Below the pieces are notes generated by a model that saw nothing but the letters and a program-made list of their open reading frames with translations, was not told where the DNA came from and ran no database searches. Of a DNA stretch of 64,000 nucleotides, positions 1 through 8,817 are shown in pieces. The stretch's first letter is position 1. Each line of letters begins with the position of its first letter. Source of the stretch: JBFAPK01 sp040676675 (lineage in GTDB: Bacteria > Actinomycetota > Actinomycetes > Mycobacteriales > Micromonosporaceae); the NCBI RefSeq assembly GCF_040676675.1, contig NZ_JBFAPK010000045.1, forward strand, positions 11,011 to 75,010. Reading direction: 5' to 3'. A program made the position numbers and the translations under genes.

Positions 1-2292
1 CAGGGGGCGCCGCTCGACCCGCTGCCCACCCTCTTCGTGGTGGTGGACGAGTTCAGCGAGCTGCTCGCCGCGCACCGGGACTTCATGGACCTGTTCGTCA
101 TGATCGGCCGGCTGGGCCGGTCGCTCGCCGTGCACCTGCTGCTGGCCAGCCAGCGCGTGGACGACGGCCGGATCGGGCAGCTGGAGTCGCACCTGTCGTA
201 CCGGATCGGCCTGCGCACCTTCTCGGCGATGGAGTCGCGATCGGTGATCGGCGTGCCGGACGCGTACGAACTGCCACCCGCCCCCGGCAACGGCTACCTG
301 CGCACCGACGTCTCCACCCTGATCCGGTTCAAGGCCGGCTACGTCTCCGGGGCGCACCGGGACACCACCACGGCCCGGGTCCGGCAGGAGATCGTCCGAC
401 AGCAGGTGGTGCCGTACCGGCTGGAGCGGGTGGCGGCCCCGGAACCGGCGCCGGCCGACGCGGAGCCGGACGCCGAAACGGTGGGCGACGCGGCGGACGC
501 GACCCGCGCCGACGGCGCGACGCCGGAGGAGCGCAGCGTGCTCGCCACCGTGGTCGCCCAACTGGTCGACCACGGGCCCCCGGCACACCAGGTCTGGCTA
601 CCGCCGCTGGGCGCGTCGCCGACGCTCGACCAGCTGCTGCCGACCCTGGTGCCCGACCCGGACCTCGGCCTGAATGCGCTCGACTGGCCGGGCAACGGCC
701 GGCTGATCACCCCCGTCGGCTTTATCGACAAGCCGTTCGAGCAGCTGCGCGACCTGCTGATCGTGGACCTCGCCGGCGTCGGCGGGCACGTCGGCATCGC
801 CGGCGGACCGCGCAGCGGCAAGAGCACCCTGCTGCGTACGCTGATCAGCAGCCTGGCGCTCACCCACAGCCCGCGCGAGGTGCAGTTCTACTGCCTCGAC
901 TTCGGCGGCGGCACGCTGAGCGCGATGGCCGACCTGCCCCACCTGGGCAGCGTCGCCGGCCGGCTGGACACCGACCGGGTGAGCCGCACGATCGCCGAGG
1001 TGACCGGCCTCATCGCCCAGCGGGAGCGGCGCTTCGCCGAGCTGGGCGTCGACAGCATGGCGACCTACCGGCAGGCGCGGGCGGAGGGCCGGATCACCGA
1101 CGACCCGTACGGCGACGTCTTCCTCATCGTGGACGGCTGGTTCACCCTGCGGCAGGAGTTCGAGGCGCTGGAACCGGCGGTCCGGCAGATCGCCGCGCAG
1201 GGACTCAACTTCGGAGTGCACCTGTTGCTCACCGCGGCCCGCTGGTCCGAAATTCACCACGCGATGCGCGACCAGATCGGTACCCGGCTGGAGCTGCGCC
1301 TCGGTGATCCGGTCGACTCGACGGTCGACCTGCGCATGGCGGCCACCGTGCCGCAGCTGCCCGGGCGGGGCCTCACCTCGGAGAAGCTGCACTTCCTGGC
1401 CGCGCTGCCGCGCATCGACGGCAGCGCCGACCCGGACAGCCTCGCCGACGGGGTGCGGGCCCTGGTCTCGATGGTGGACGAGTTCTGGACGGGCGAGGCG
1501 GCCCCGCCGGTGCGCACGCTGCCGGCGGTGCTACCGGTCGACTCGCTGCCCGAGCCGCACGGTGACCTCCGCGTCACGCTGGGCCTGGACGAGGCCGGAA
1601 TGCAGCCGGTCTGGCACGACTTCGCCGAGCTGCCGCACCTGACGTCGCTCGGTGACAGCCAGAGCGGCAAGACGAACCTGCTGCGCCACCTGGCCCGTTC
1701 GGTGATGGCCCGCTACACCCCGGCCGAGGCCCGGATCATGATCGTCGACTACCGCCGGCAGCTCTTCGACGCGGTGGCGGAACCCTACCGCCTGGGGTAC
1801 TCCGTCTCCGCCGACTCCACCAAGGCGACGGTGGCCGACGCGGTGCTCGGCCTGGGGCCACGGATGCCGGGCAGCGACATCACCCCGGAACAGTTGCGCC
1901 GCCGGGACTGGTGGCAGGGACCTCGCCTGTTCGTCCTGGTGGACGACTACGACCTGCTCGCCGGGCAGGACAACCCGCTGCTGCCACTGGTGCCGTACCT
2001 GTCTCAGGGCGCGGACATCGGCTTCCACCTGGTCCTCACCCGGGGCGCGGCGAACGTGCTACGAATGTCGATGGACCCGCTGATCCGGCGATTGCAGGAG
2101 ACGAACAGCCCGGACCTGGCACTCTCCTGCCCGCCCAACGAGGGACCGCTGCTCGGCAACACCAAGCCGCGCAACCTGCCGCCCGGGCGCGCGTTGCTCT
2201 GCACGCGGCGCGGCGCCCGCCTGGTCCAGACACCGTGGAGTCCGCCGGAGGGGGACACGAGCGCCGCGACCGCCACGGCGGCCACCGTCTGA
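1..2292 (+). CDS. eccC: EccC-type T7SS FtsK/SpoIIIE ATPase, 5'-truncated by window edge
   Basis: This is the C-terminal part of the membrane-anchored motor ATPase of a type VII (ESX) secretion system. The frame is open from base 1, so the true start lies outside the window. Visible parts are the end of one FtsK/SpoIIIE domain (Walker B VVVDEFSELL near the left edge), a second domain with Walker A GGPRSGKST and Walker B FLIVDGW, and a third with Walker A GDSQSGKT and Walker B FVLVDDYD. Three tandem ATPase domains fit EccC (or an EccCb half). It ends at a strong hairpin and faces the accessory genes on the other strand. The family assignment is firm; whether it is a fused or split EccC cannot be seen. 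Confidence 0.93.
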   Translation, partial: QGAPLDPLPTLFVVVDEFSELLAAHRDFMDLFVMIGRLGRSLAVHLLLASQRVDDGRIGQLESHLSYRIGLRTFSAMESRSVIGVPDAYELPPAPGNGYLRTDVSTLIRFKAGYVSGAHRDTTTARVRQEIVRQQVVPYRLERVAAPEPAPADAEPDAETVGDAADATRADGATPEERSVLATVVAQLVDHGPPAHQVWLPPLGASPTLDQLLPTLVPDPDLGLNALDWPGNGRLITPVGFIDKPFEQLRDLLIVDLAGVGGHVGIAGGPRSGKSTLLRTLISSLALTHSPREVQFYCLDFGGGTLSAMADLPHLGSVAGRLDTDRVSRTIAEVTGLIAQRERRFAELGVDSMATYRQARAEGRITDDPYGDVFLIVDGWFTLRQEFEALEPAVRQIAAQGLNFGVHLLLTAARWSEIHHAMRDQIGTRLELRLGDPVDSTVDLRMAATVPQLPGRGLTSEKLHFLAALPRIDGSADPDSLADGVRALVSMVDEFWTGEAAPPVRTLPAVLPVDSLPEPHGDLRVTLGLDEAGMQPVWHDFAELPHLTSLGDSQSGKTNLLRHLARSVMARYTPAEARIMIVDYRRQLFDAVAEPYRLGYSVSADSTKATVADAVLGLGPRMPGSDITPEQLRRRDWWQGPRLFVLVDDYDLLAGQDNPLLPLVPYLSQGADIGFHLVLTRGAANVLRMSMDPLIRRLQETNSPDLALSCPPNEGPLLGNTKPRNLPPGRALLCTRRGARLVQTPWSPPEGDTSAATATAATV

Positions 2293-2372
2293 CTCCCGGA
2301 ACGCCCGTACCCTCGCCCTCCGCACCGGTTGTCTCAGCCACGGCTGGACCGCCGCGGGGGCGGGGGTGCGGC

Positions 2373-2414
2373 GCGTAGGACACCGCGGCACGCCCGGCGG
2401 GCGGTGTCCTACGC
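2373..2414. terminator. Hairpin between convergent eccC and the 259-aa gene
   Basis: A perfect 14-bp inverted repeat (GCGTAGGACACCGC / GCGGTGTCCTACGC) encloses a 14-nt loop, midway between two convergent genes. There is no T-tract, as is usual in GC-rich actinomycetes. It is probably a bidirectional terminator. Confidence 0.7.
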
Positions 2415-2520
2415 GAGGTCGTCGTACGGCGCGGTGAAGCGTCACCGACCACGGCTCCCGCCGTACCGCTCCGCGCCCCCATCGGATCGGTCCGCCGGGG
2501 AACCGGATGCCTGCGCGAGG

Positions 2521-3300
2521 TCAGTCCGGGCCTATCACGGTCGGGATCTCCCGGTGCAGTTCCTTCGGCAGGGGAACATCCAGGCGGACCGCGATCGCGC
2601 GGTACGCGTAGCGACCCGGGTAGACGCGCTCGATGAGGACGACGTGCCGCGGGTGGCGCTCCTTCAGTTCCTGCCACGCCTCGAACCTCCGAGGCGCCAC
2701 CCCCAGGGGCGGCGTGTCGAGGTCGTGCAGCCCGCCCGGCATTTCCAGGTAGACCGTCTCTCCGGCGTCCACCGCCGCCAGGAGACCATCCAGGCCGATC
2801 TCCTGGAAGGAGAAACCGTTGGAGGACTCTCCCTCTCCACGGCTGCTCTCGTAGTCACCGAGATCCGCGGCGCCCACGGGTGCGGGGCGGACATGGCTGT
2901 CCGCCCCGGTGTACCAGGTCACCTGCTCCGGCGCGAGGTGGACCAGGAGCAGCGCCGCCGGGACCGTGCCGACCGGGGCCGGGACGCGTGCCAGGTCGGC
3001 GAATCCGATGATCCGGCCGGCCTCGTCCCACAGCGCCGCACCGGGAATCATGAGATCGCGGCGGTGCGGAACCGCCTCGGCGACGGTCCGGGACACGATC
3101 AGGTACGTGCCGTCCTGCGGCTCCGGGAGGCCGGTCAGCTGCCCGAGAGCGCTTTCCGTGACGGTGACGTCCTGCCCCTGAACCGTGATCCGGCCCACCG
3201 GCCGGGTGGTCTGGGTGAGCCGGGGCACCGGCCCGGCCGGGTCCAGGGTGATCCCTCCCACGACGACCGGATGTGGGGTGAGGTTCACGAGCTTGGCCAT
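2521..3300 (-). CDS. Unknown 259-aa protein with NLTPHPVVV N-terminus, in T7SS accessory group
   Basis: I do not recognise a function. The first ~100 residues begin with LVNLTPHPVVV and contain a GTYLIVSRTVAEAVP stretch; this resembles a small family of short proteins seen stand-alone in bacteria and phages. The rest has a Ser/Glu-rich linker (ESSRGEGESSN) and a C-terminal region with no motif I can name. There is no signal peptide or membrane segment, so a cytosolic protein is likely. It lies 66 nt downstream of the mycosin-like gene on the same strand and is probably the last gene of that transcription unit, so a T7SS-associated role is possible but inferred from context only. Confidence 0.75.
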   Translation of the reverse strand: MAKLVNLTPHPVVVGGITLDPAGPVPRLTQTTRPVGRITVQGQDVTVTESALGQLTGLPEPQDGTYLIVSRTVAEAVPHRRDLMIPGAALWDEAGRIIGFADLARVPAPVGTVPAALLLVHLAPEQVTWYTGADSHVRPAPVGAADLGDYESSRGEGESSNGFSFQEIGLDGLLAAVDAGETVYLEMPGGLHDLDTPPLGVAPRRFEAWQELKERHPRHVVLIERVYPGRYAYRAIAVRLDVPLPKELHREIPTVIGPD

Positions 3301-3366
3301 GGCTGCCCCAGGGGGTACGGAGGTGGGCGGGCGGCGGAACCCGCCCGACGGCCAGAAGACGGCGAC

Positions 3367-4659
3367 TCATGGGCGCCAACGGCGGCGACGTCCCCAGCTG
3401 ACTACCCGCGCGGCAACGTACGCCAGCCCCGCCGTGCCCGCCGTACCGACGGCGACGGCCGCCGCCACCGCGTCCGCCGGGTCGTCCGCCGGCGGCTTCG
3501 GCAGGGTGACCGTTCCGGGCCGGGCACTCGGCAGCCGCTCCTCCCCGACCTCCAGCGCGGCGACCGCCTCGTACAGGTCGAGGGTGCCGTACCCCACGCC
3601 GGGTAGCGGCTTGCCGCCGAGGGGATGTTCGGCGGTCAACTCCAGCCGGTGCCGGACCTCGGCCTGTTCCAGCTCGGGGCGGTACGCCCGGAGCAGTGCC
3701 GCGGCCCCGGCCACGTACGCCGCCGCCACCGCCGGTCCGCCAACCGAGTAGTGGCCCGTTCCGCTCGGCGCGACGCTCACCGCGCCGGCGGCCGGGGCGA
3801 GCAGGTCCACCCCCGCCTCCGGCGGTGACGCCTCGGTCGGCATCCCGTCCGTCCCGACGCCGCCGACCGCGAGCACGTTCTCGTCGCTGGCCGGGTACCA
3901 CGGCGTGGGGCGCTGCGCGGCGCCCGAGGTCCTGGCGTCGGAGACCGAGGCGACCAGCACGATGTCGCGCTCGACCGCCGCCCGGACCGCGGACCGGAGC
4001 GCCGCGTCGGGTTCGGCGGTGCCGACACCGAGCAGAATCACGTCCGCACCGGCCTCGGTGGCCTGCTGGATGCCCTTCGCGATCGCCCCCGGGCCGACCT
4101 CGCCTCGGCTGTTCACGATCCGGACCGGGAACACGGTGGCGGCCGGCGCCACCCCGACGAAGCCGCTGCCGGTCACCGGCCGCGCCGCGACGATGCCGGC
4201 GAGCGCGGTACCCCGGCCGACGCAGTCTCGGTCGCCCGGTCCCGAACTCACCACGTCGGCACCGCGCCGCACCGCGCCCACCAGGCCGCCGGCCGTCGCG
4301 CTCACCCCGGTGTCCACGACGGCGACCACGACTCCCTCGCCCCGGGTGAGCGACCAGACCGCCTGGGGCGCGGTTCGGCGTACGGCCCACGGCACGGCGC
4401 GAGCCACCACCGGCGACGCGCCGACGCAGCCCGCGCCGGATGAGGGCAGCGCCGGGGGTTCGTCCCCCGCCGCGGCGGCGTACCGGGCCGCCAGGAGCCG
4501 CTGCCCCGCAACCACGCCCGACGTCTCCGGTCCGGCCGATGCCGGTTCGGGCGGCGCCGCCACCGCGAGCGCGGCCAGCGCCAGCGCCGCGCCGGCGCCC
4601 GCCAACCGACGAGTTCCCCCGCCGTGGCATCGGCCGGGCGCCGGCGCGGCGTGGCTCAC
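3367..4659 (-). CDS. Mycosin-like S8 protein, catalytically degenerate (pseudo-MycP 1)
   Basis: A 430-aa protein with the layout of the T7SS subtilisin mycosin (MycP): signal peptide (about residues 17-42), S8 fold, then a C-terminal membrane helix (about 396-420) and a short basic tail. The catalytic Asp is kept (VVDTGV, D116). The His motif, normally DxxxHGT, reads DCVGRGT, putting Arg149 at the His place. The Ser motif GTSxAAP reads GPAVAAA, putting Ala310 at the Ser place. The oxyanion Asn position is Asp241. It should therefore be a non-proteolytic, envelope-anchored scaffold. The GTG start overlaps the stop of the upstream gene by 4 nt (GTGA), so the two are translationally coupled. The family call is firm; the loss of activity is inferred from alignment by eye. 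Confidence 0.9.
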   Translation of the reverse strand: MSHAAPAPGRCHGGGTRRLAGAGAALALAALAVAAPPEPASAGPETSGVVAGQRLLAARYAAAAGDEPPALPSSGAGCVGASPVVARAVPWAVRRTAPQAVWSLTRGEGVVVAVVDTGVSATAGGLVGAVRRGADVVSSGPGDRDCVGRGTALAGIVAARPVTGSGFVGVAPAATVFPVRIVNSRGEVGPGAIAKGIQQATEAGADVILLGVGTAEPDAALRSAVRAAVERDIVLVASVSDARTSGAAQRPTPWYPASDENVLAVGGVGTDGMPTEASPPEAGVDLLAPAAGAVSVAPSGTGHYSVGGPAVAAAYVAGAAALLRAYRPELEQAEVRHRLELTAEHPLGGKPLPGVGYGTLDLYEAVAALEVGEERLPSARPGTVTLPKPPADDPADAVAAAVAVGTAGTAGLAYVAARVVSWGRRRRWRP

Positions 4660-6692
4660 CGTCGCACCGGCGCGGTGGGGCCGTCCGCCTCGCGTCCCGC
4701 CTCCGCCGCTGCCTGGTCCGGCTGCCGGGCCGAGCCGGCGCCGCGTCCCGCCGAGGCCGGGCCGGTCGAGACCGGGTTTCCGGTGGCCGCCGCCGGCGCG
4801 CCGATCGCGCCGGGGGTGGGCTCGGTGGCGACCGCGCGGGCGGGCGGGACGGTCTCGGCGCCGGCGCTGCCCGCGTCCCCACCACTCGCCCGGGGCGCCG
4901 GCCGCGCGGCGGACGCGGCGCCCACCGCCTCGGCCGCGCGGGTCGACGACCGCCGGGCGAGGATCGTCACGGCGGCCAGTCCGGTCACCACCACGAGCCC
5001 GATGGTGAGGGCGCGCAGCGGGCTGCTGCCCGTGCCGCCGGAGGCCGCGGCCGCGGTCTCCCCGGCGAGGACCATGCTCACCGCCGCGTTTGGGTTGATC
5101 ATGCCCCAGCCGACCACGGGGTCCGGCCCGTCCTGCCCGGCTCGTTCGGCGGTCGCCTTGATCCGATGTACCACCTGGGCCGCGCTCAGGTTGGGGTAGG
5201 CGGAACGGACCAGGGTCGCCGCCCCCGCGACGAAGGCCGCCGCGTACTGCGAGCCGCTGTTCGCCCGGGTTTCCGTCGCACCGACGCCGAGGCTGGCCAC
5301 GTCGATACCGGGCGCGAGCACGTCGACCGTCTCCGGACGGTAGTTCGCCGCCGGCTGCCCGTCCGGGCCGACACCGCCGACCAGCAGCAGGCCCTCCGGC
5401 TTCGACGGGGGCGCGGCCTTGTCCCCCGCCACAGGAACGGTGGGTGCCGGAGCGACCACCACCACGTCGTGCGAGAGGGCCGCCTGCACCGCGTCCCGCA
5501 CGGCCGGGGCGGTGAGGTCCACGTAGGCCCCCAGGGCAACCACGCGAGCACCGGCCGAGGCCGCCACCTCGATCGCCGTGGCCGCGTCACCCGGCTCGGT
5601 GGTACGGGGAGTCTGGTTCACCACCCGCACCGGCAGGATCGTCGCGGCGGGGGCCAACCCGGTCATCCGACCCGCTTCCCCGGCCGATCCGACCGGGGAA
5701 GCGGCCACGATGCCGGCCATCGCGGTACCGGAGCCGAGGCAGTCGCTGTTCCCACGCCCGCTGCCGGTCGGGATGTCGGCCCCGATGGCGACCCGCCCAC
5801 TCAGCTCCGGCGCGTCGCCGTCGACGCCCGAGTCGATCACCGCGACCAGCACGCCCTCACCCTGGGTACGCCCCCAGGCCTGGTCCACCGCCATCCGGTC
5901 GTACGCCCAGCGGGACTCCGCCCGGGACGACGCCGACACGGTGCACGAGTCCGGCTTCGGCTTCCGCCCCCTGTCCGGCTGACGATCCGCCGGCGGGGGC
6001 GCCTGGCCACCACCCGCCGGGAGGCTCGGCCCCACGGTCGGCGGCGCCGGATCGGTCGGGGCGCTCGTCCGGGGCGTACCCGCGCCGGGACGCCGTGGAG
6101 CCGTGGTGGTGGGCGGAGCGGCGGGACGCCGGGAGGGTGCGGGCACCGGGGCCACCGGCGCGAACGGGGACGACGCGGCCTCCCGGCGCGATGGCGACGT
6201 GGACGCCGGCTTGCTCGGGAGCAGGCCGTACCGCACCCCGTCGCCGACCGCGTCCCACGGCAACACCAGGGTCCAGCCCGCCCGCAGTTGTGTCGAGTCG
6301 GTCAACACCCCGCCGTCGGCCTGCCGCCGACCGGCATTGAGGTGGTAGATCTCCTGCGCGCGCCCGGTCGCGCCCAGCAGCCGGCCGGCGATGTCGGTGA
6401 GGCTCTCCGGCCGGCTCTGCCCAGCCTCGGCGACGGTGTAGAACTTGACGCGTTCGTCGCCGGCGACCGGCGACGCGGGCCCGGTGGGCCGCACGGGCGG
6501 TGTGGTCGACGGGGCCGGCGGGGTCACCGTGGCCGATGGCGCCGACGGGGACGCCGCCGGCGGTGTCACGGACGACGTCCCGGTCGGAACCGGCGCGGCG
6601 AACGCCTGCTCCGAGTCCCGCGCGGGGGTCAGCGCCGCCAACATGACCAGACACCCCAGCAGGCCCGACCAGGCCCGTACCCTCGCCGTCAC
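4656..6692 (-). CDS. LysM-like + mycosin-like S8 fusion, catalytically degenerate (pseudo-MycP 2)
   Basis: A 678-aa secreted protein: signal peptide, Pro/Thr-rich linker, a LysM-like module (about residues 83-150, ending GWTLVLPWDA), a second Pro-rich linker, an S8 mycosin domain (about 248-515), a membrane helix and an Ala/Pro-rich tail. Asp is kept (VIDSGVDG, D287). The His motif reads DCLGSGT (Ser321) and the Ser motif reads GSQYAAA (Gln482), so both nucleophile and base are missing. I chose the GTG at 6692 over an ATG seven codons upstream because GAAGGAGG lies 6 nt before it. It overlaps the next mycosin gene by 4 nt. A LysM module could anchor it to peptidoglycan; that is inference. Confidence 0.88.
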   Translation of the reverse strand: MTARVRAWSGLLGCLVMLAALTPARDSEQAFAAPVPTGTSSVTPPAASPSAPSATVTPPAPSTTPPVRPTGPASPVAGDERVKFYTVAEAGQSRPESLTDIAGRLLGATGRAQEIYHLNAGRRQADGGVLTDSTQLRAGWTLVLPWDAVGDGVRYGLLPSKPASTSPSRREAASSPFAPVAPVPAPSRRPAAPPTTTAPRRPGAGTPRTSAPTDPAPPTVGPSLPAGGGQAPPPADRQPDRGRKPKPDSCTVSASSRAESRWAYDRMAVDQAWGRTQGEGVLVAVIDSGVDGDAPELSGRVAIGADIPTGSGRGNSDCLGSGTAMAGIVAASPVGSAGEAGRMTGLAPAATILPVRVVNQTPRTTEPGDAATAIEVAASAGARVVALGAYVDLTAPAVRDAVQAALSHDVVVVAPAPTVPVAGDKAAPPSKPEGLLLVGGVGPDGQPAANYRPETVDVLAPGIDVASLGVGATETRANSGSQYAAAFVAGAATLVRSAYPNLSAAQVVHRIKATAERAGQDGPDPVVGWGMINPNAAVSMVLAGETAAAASGGTGSSPLRALTIGLVVVTGLAAVTILARRSSTRAAEAVGAASAARPAPRASGGDAGSAGAETVPPARAVATEPTPGAIGAPAAATGNPVSTGPASAGRGAGSARQPDQAAAEAGREADGPTAPVRR

Positions 6693-6911
6693 CGGCGGCC
6701 TCCTTCGCCTCATGTCCGTCCGATGGCGATGCTCCGGCCGCCGGCCGGATCGCCGCCCATCCCGACGACGCCTCCGGATCCCATCCGGTTCAAAACCGCT
6801 TCCCGCCCCGTCCCGCCGTGCTCCGGCCGGCCCGGTCGAACCGTCCGTTCACGGGCGGCGTACGTGCCCGGCCCGCCGGTGGGCACCGTGGCCGGGGCCG
6901 CACGCGCGCCG

Positions 6912-8348
6912 TCACCGGGCGGGTGTCGGCCTGTCCGGCCGGTCCGCCTCGGCGGTGGCCAGGACCGACCAGCGGGCCCGCAACACGTCGCCCACCAGCA
7001 CCGGCACCACGCGCGACGCGGTCCGGGCGGTCAGGCCCCGAGCCGCGGTCAGCGCCTTGCCGCGCAACGGCTCAGTGACGATCACCTCGGGTCGGCTCCC
7101 CGGGCCGAAGCCCTCGGGCGGCGGGAACTCGTCGACCCGGCGGCATCCAGGCGGAACGTCCGGCCCGAGCACGGCGCCGACGACCGTCACGGTCACTCCG
7201 GCGGCCAGCAGTTGGCGGGCGATGCCGAGCGCCTGCCGCCGGGCCGCCGCCGGCGATCCGGTGACGGTGAAGACATCCGGTGTGGCGGCGAGGTCCAGGT
7301 AGAACCGCCACGATTTCCAACGTCCGAGCACGATCGGCAGCAACCCGGCGGGCACCGCATCATCGGAGAGCCAGCCGTACGGGGTGTCGACGCCGTCGGC
7401 GACCCGCGCCAGCAGGCGGACGTCGAGATGGTCGGTCTCGGCGTCCAGCGCGGACAGTTCCACGGCCACACGACCACGCCGAGTCGGTGCCGTCGGTTGC
7501 GGCTCCGACGCCACCGGGGTCGGTTCTGCCGCTGGCGCGGGTTGTGGGACGGGCCCCGCCGCCGCCCGGGCTCGGTTCGCGGCCGGAGCCTGAGCCGAAG
7601 CCGGCGCGGGAGTCTGAGCCGAAGCCGGCGCGGGAGACAAAGCGATGGTTTCGGCCGGAGCCGCGGCCGTGCGGGTGACGGGCGTGTCCGCCTCCGCCGG
7701 TGGCGGTGACGGTGCGGTCGGACGATGCCGGCGTCCCGGCCGCAGCAGGCGTCGCGCCGCGGCGAGCAGCAGCACCATCGCCACGAGCCCGACCGCCCCG
7801 ATCAGGTACGGCGACACGCCGCCGGTACCGTCCGGTGCGGCACCGGCGGATTCCGGTCGGGACGGCGGCTGCGACGGATACGGCGGTGTCCCGACGCGTA
7901 CTCCCGAACCGTCCGCATCGGACGGCAGCTCCAGAATCCACCCTGGGCTCAGCGACAACGGGTCCGTCAACTGGCCACCGTCCGGCTGCACGCGGCCCTG
8001 GTTCAGCTCGAAGATCTCCCGATAGCGGTTGCCGTCCCCGAGCGTTTGCACCGCGATCTGGTACAGGTACTCGCGCTGTCCTTCCTGTGGCGTCCCCACC
8101 ACGTAGTACCGCCGGTCCCCCGGCCCGCCGGTGGTGGCTCCAGGGGTCACGCGCGCGCCGGCGGTGACACTCGGGTCCGGCGTCGGCGCGGCCATCGGCG
8201 CCGCCTCCGCCGGTGTCATCGGCGACGCGAGAACGGCCAGAACCATCGCCAGTACCGGCGCCGCCCCGAGCGGCCATCCGCGCTGGGCGACCTCGCGAAC
8301 CCGCACCGTCGGGTCGCACCCTGACCGGACCGTACCCGAGCCATCCAT
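6912..8348 (-). CDS. LysM-like membrane protein of the T7SS accessory group
   Basis: A 478-aa protein with an N-terminal hydrophobic export segment (about 25-50), a LysM-like module (about 79-142, motifs EIFELNQGR and GWILELP), one transmembrane helix (about 180-198), a long Pro/Ala-rich linker and a C-terminal domain I cannot name. The LysM-like module is clearly homologous to that in the downstream mycosin fusion (shared LN-GR-Q-DGG-LTD pattern). The open frame extends far upstream, but the sensible start is the ATG at 8348 with AGAGGA 9 nt before it; a GTG at 8354 is an alternative. It is probably the first gene of a minus-strand unit with the two mycosin-like genes, 219 nt upstream of the next. 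A cell-wall-facing partner of the T7SS machine is inferred. Confidence 0.82.
   Translation of the reverse strand: MDGSGTVRSGCDPTVRVREVAQRGWPLGAAPVLAMVLAVLASPMTPAEAAPMAAPTPDPSVTAGARVTPGATTGGPGDRRYYVVGTPQEGQREYLYQIAVQTLGDGNRYREIFELNQGRVQPDGGQLTDPLSLSPGWILELPSDADGSGVRVGTPPYPSQPPSRPESAGAAPDGTGGVSPYLIGAVGLVAMVLLLAAARRLLRPGRRHRPTAPSPPPAEADTPVTRTAAAPAETIALSPAPASAQTPAPASAQAPAANRARAAAGPVPQPAPAAEPTPVASEPQPTAPTRRGRVAVELSALDAETDHLDVRLLARVADGVDTPYGWLSDDAVPAGLLPIVLGRWKSWRFYLDLAATPDVFTVTGSPAAARRQALGIARQLLAAGVTVTVVGAVLGPDVPPGCRRVDEFPPPEGFGPGSRPEVIVTEPLRGKALTAARGLTARTASRVVPVLVGDVLRARWSVLATAEADRPDRPTPAR
7591..7638 (-). repeat. 24-bp tandem duplication in the linker of the LysM/TM gene
   Basis: Two adjacent 24-bp copies differ at one base and encode an Ala/Pro/Ser/Gln-rich linker repeat. 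It is a simple in-frame expansion of a disordered region. Confidence 0.85.
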
Positions 8349-8817
8349 AGCCACATGTCCTCTCGTTCTCCACCCCCGCGAGTACGGCCCCAGACCGTAG
8401 CCACACCCGTCGGGCCGGGCGATGGCCGCCCCGCGCTCGTCCGCCGGGGCGAGCGCAGGAGAACGTCCGGGCCGGGTCGACGGGCCAACTGATCGCGCGA
8501 CGGCAGCGGGCGGTCGAGGACTCGCTCTGCGTGGACGAACGTAAGATCGGCAACCCGATGCGAGGTCACGGGCGACGTACCAGAGTTGGCCACCAACGCT
8601 GATCTCGCGCCGAGTCGCGGCGGGGGCAGGCCGGCCGCACCCGCATGCTCCCCTTGAGTGGTCCCTACGGCCGAGCAGCCGGACACCTGAGATCCGATTG
8701 CCGCCCAGGAACCGGACAAGTCGAATCCACCAACAGCCTTCGGTATCTGCCAGCACAGATGCTTCGGCAACATGCGTTTGCCGTGATCGAAGCTTCCGGC
8801 CGGCAGGTGCCGGGTCG
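8349..8817. other. Intergenic region upstream of the LysM/TM gene
   Basis: About 470 nt lie between the start of the LysM/TM gene and the stop of the GNAT gene, both on the minus strand. Frames are open but have no ribosome site or recognisable protein. It probably holds the promoter of the T7SS accessory unit; I see no clear operator or terminator. Confidence 0.5.

Noticed and set aside
2329..3606. Long plus-strand frame of 425 codons across the 259-aa gene
   Set aside because: Arg/Gly-rich low-complexity translation typical of antisense GC-rich DNA; the minus-strand reading has the NLTPHPVVV pattern and normal composition.
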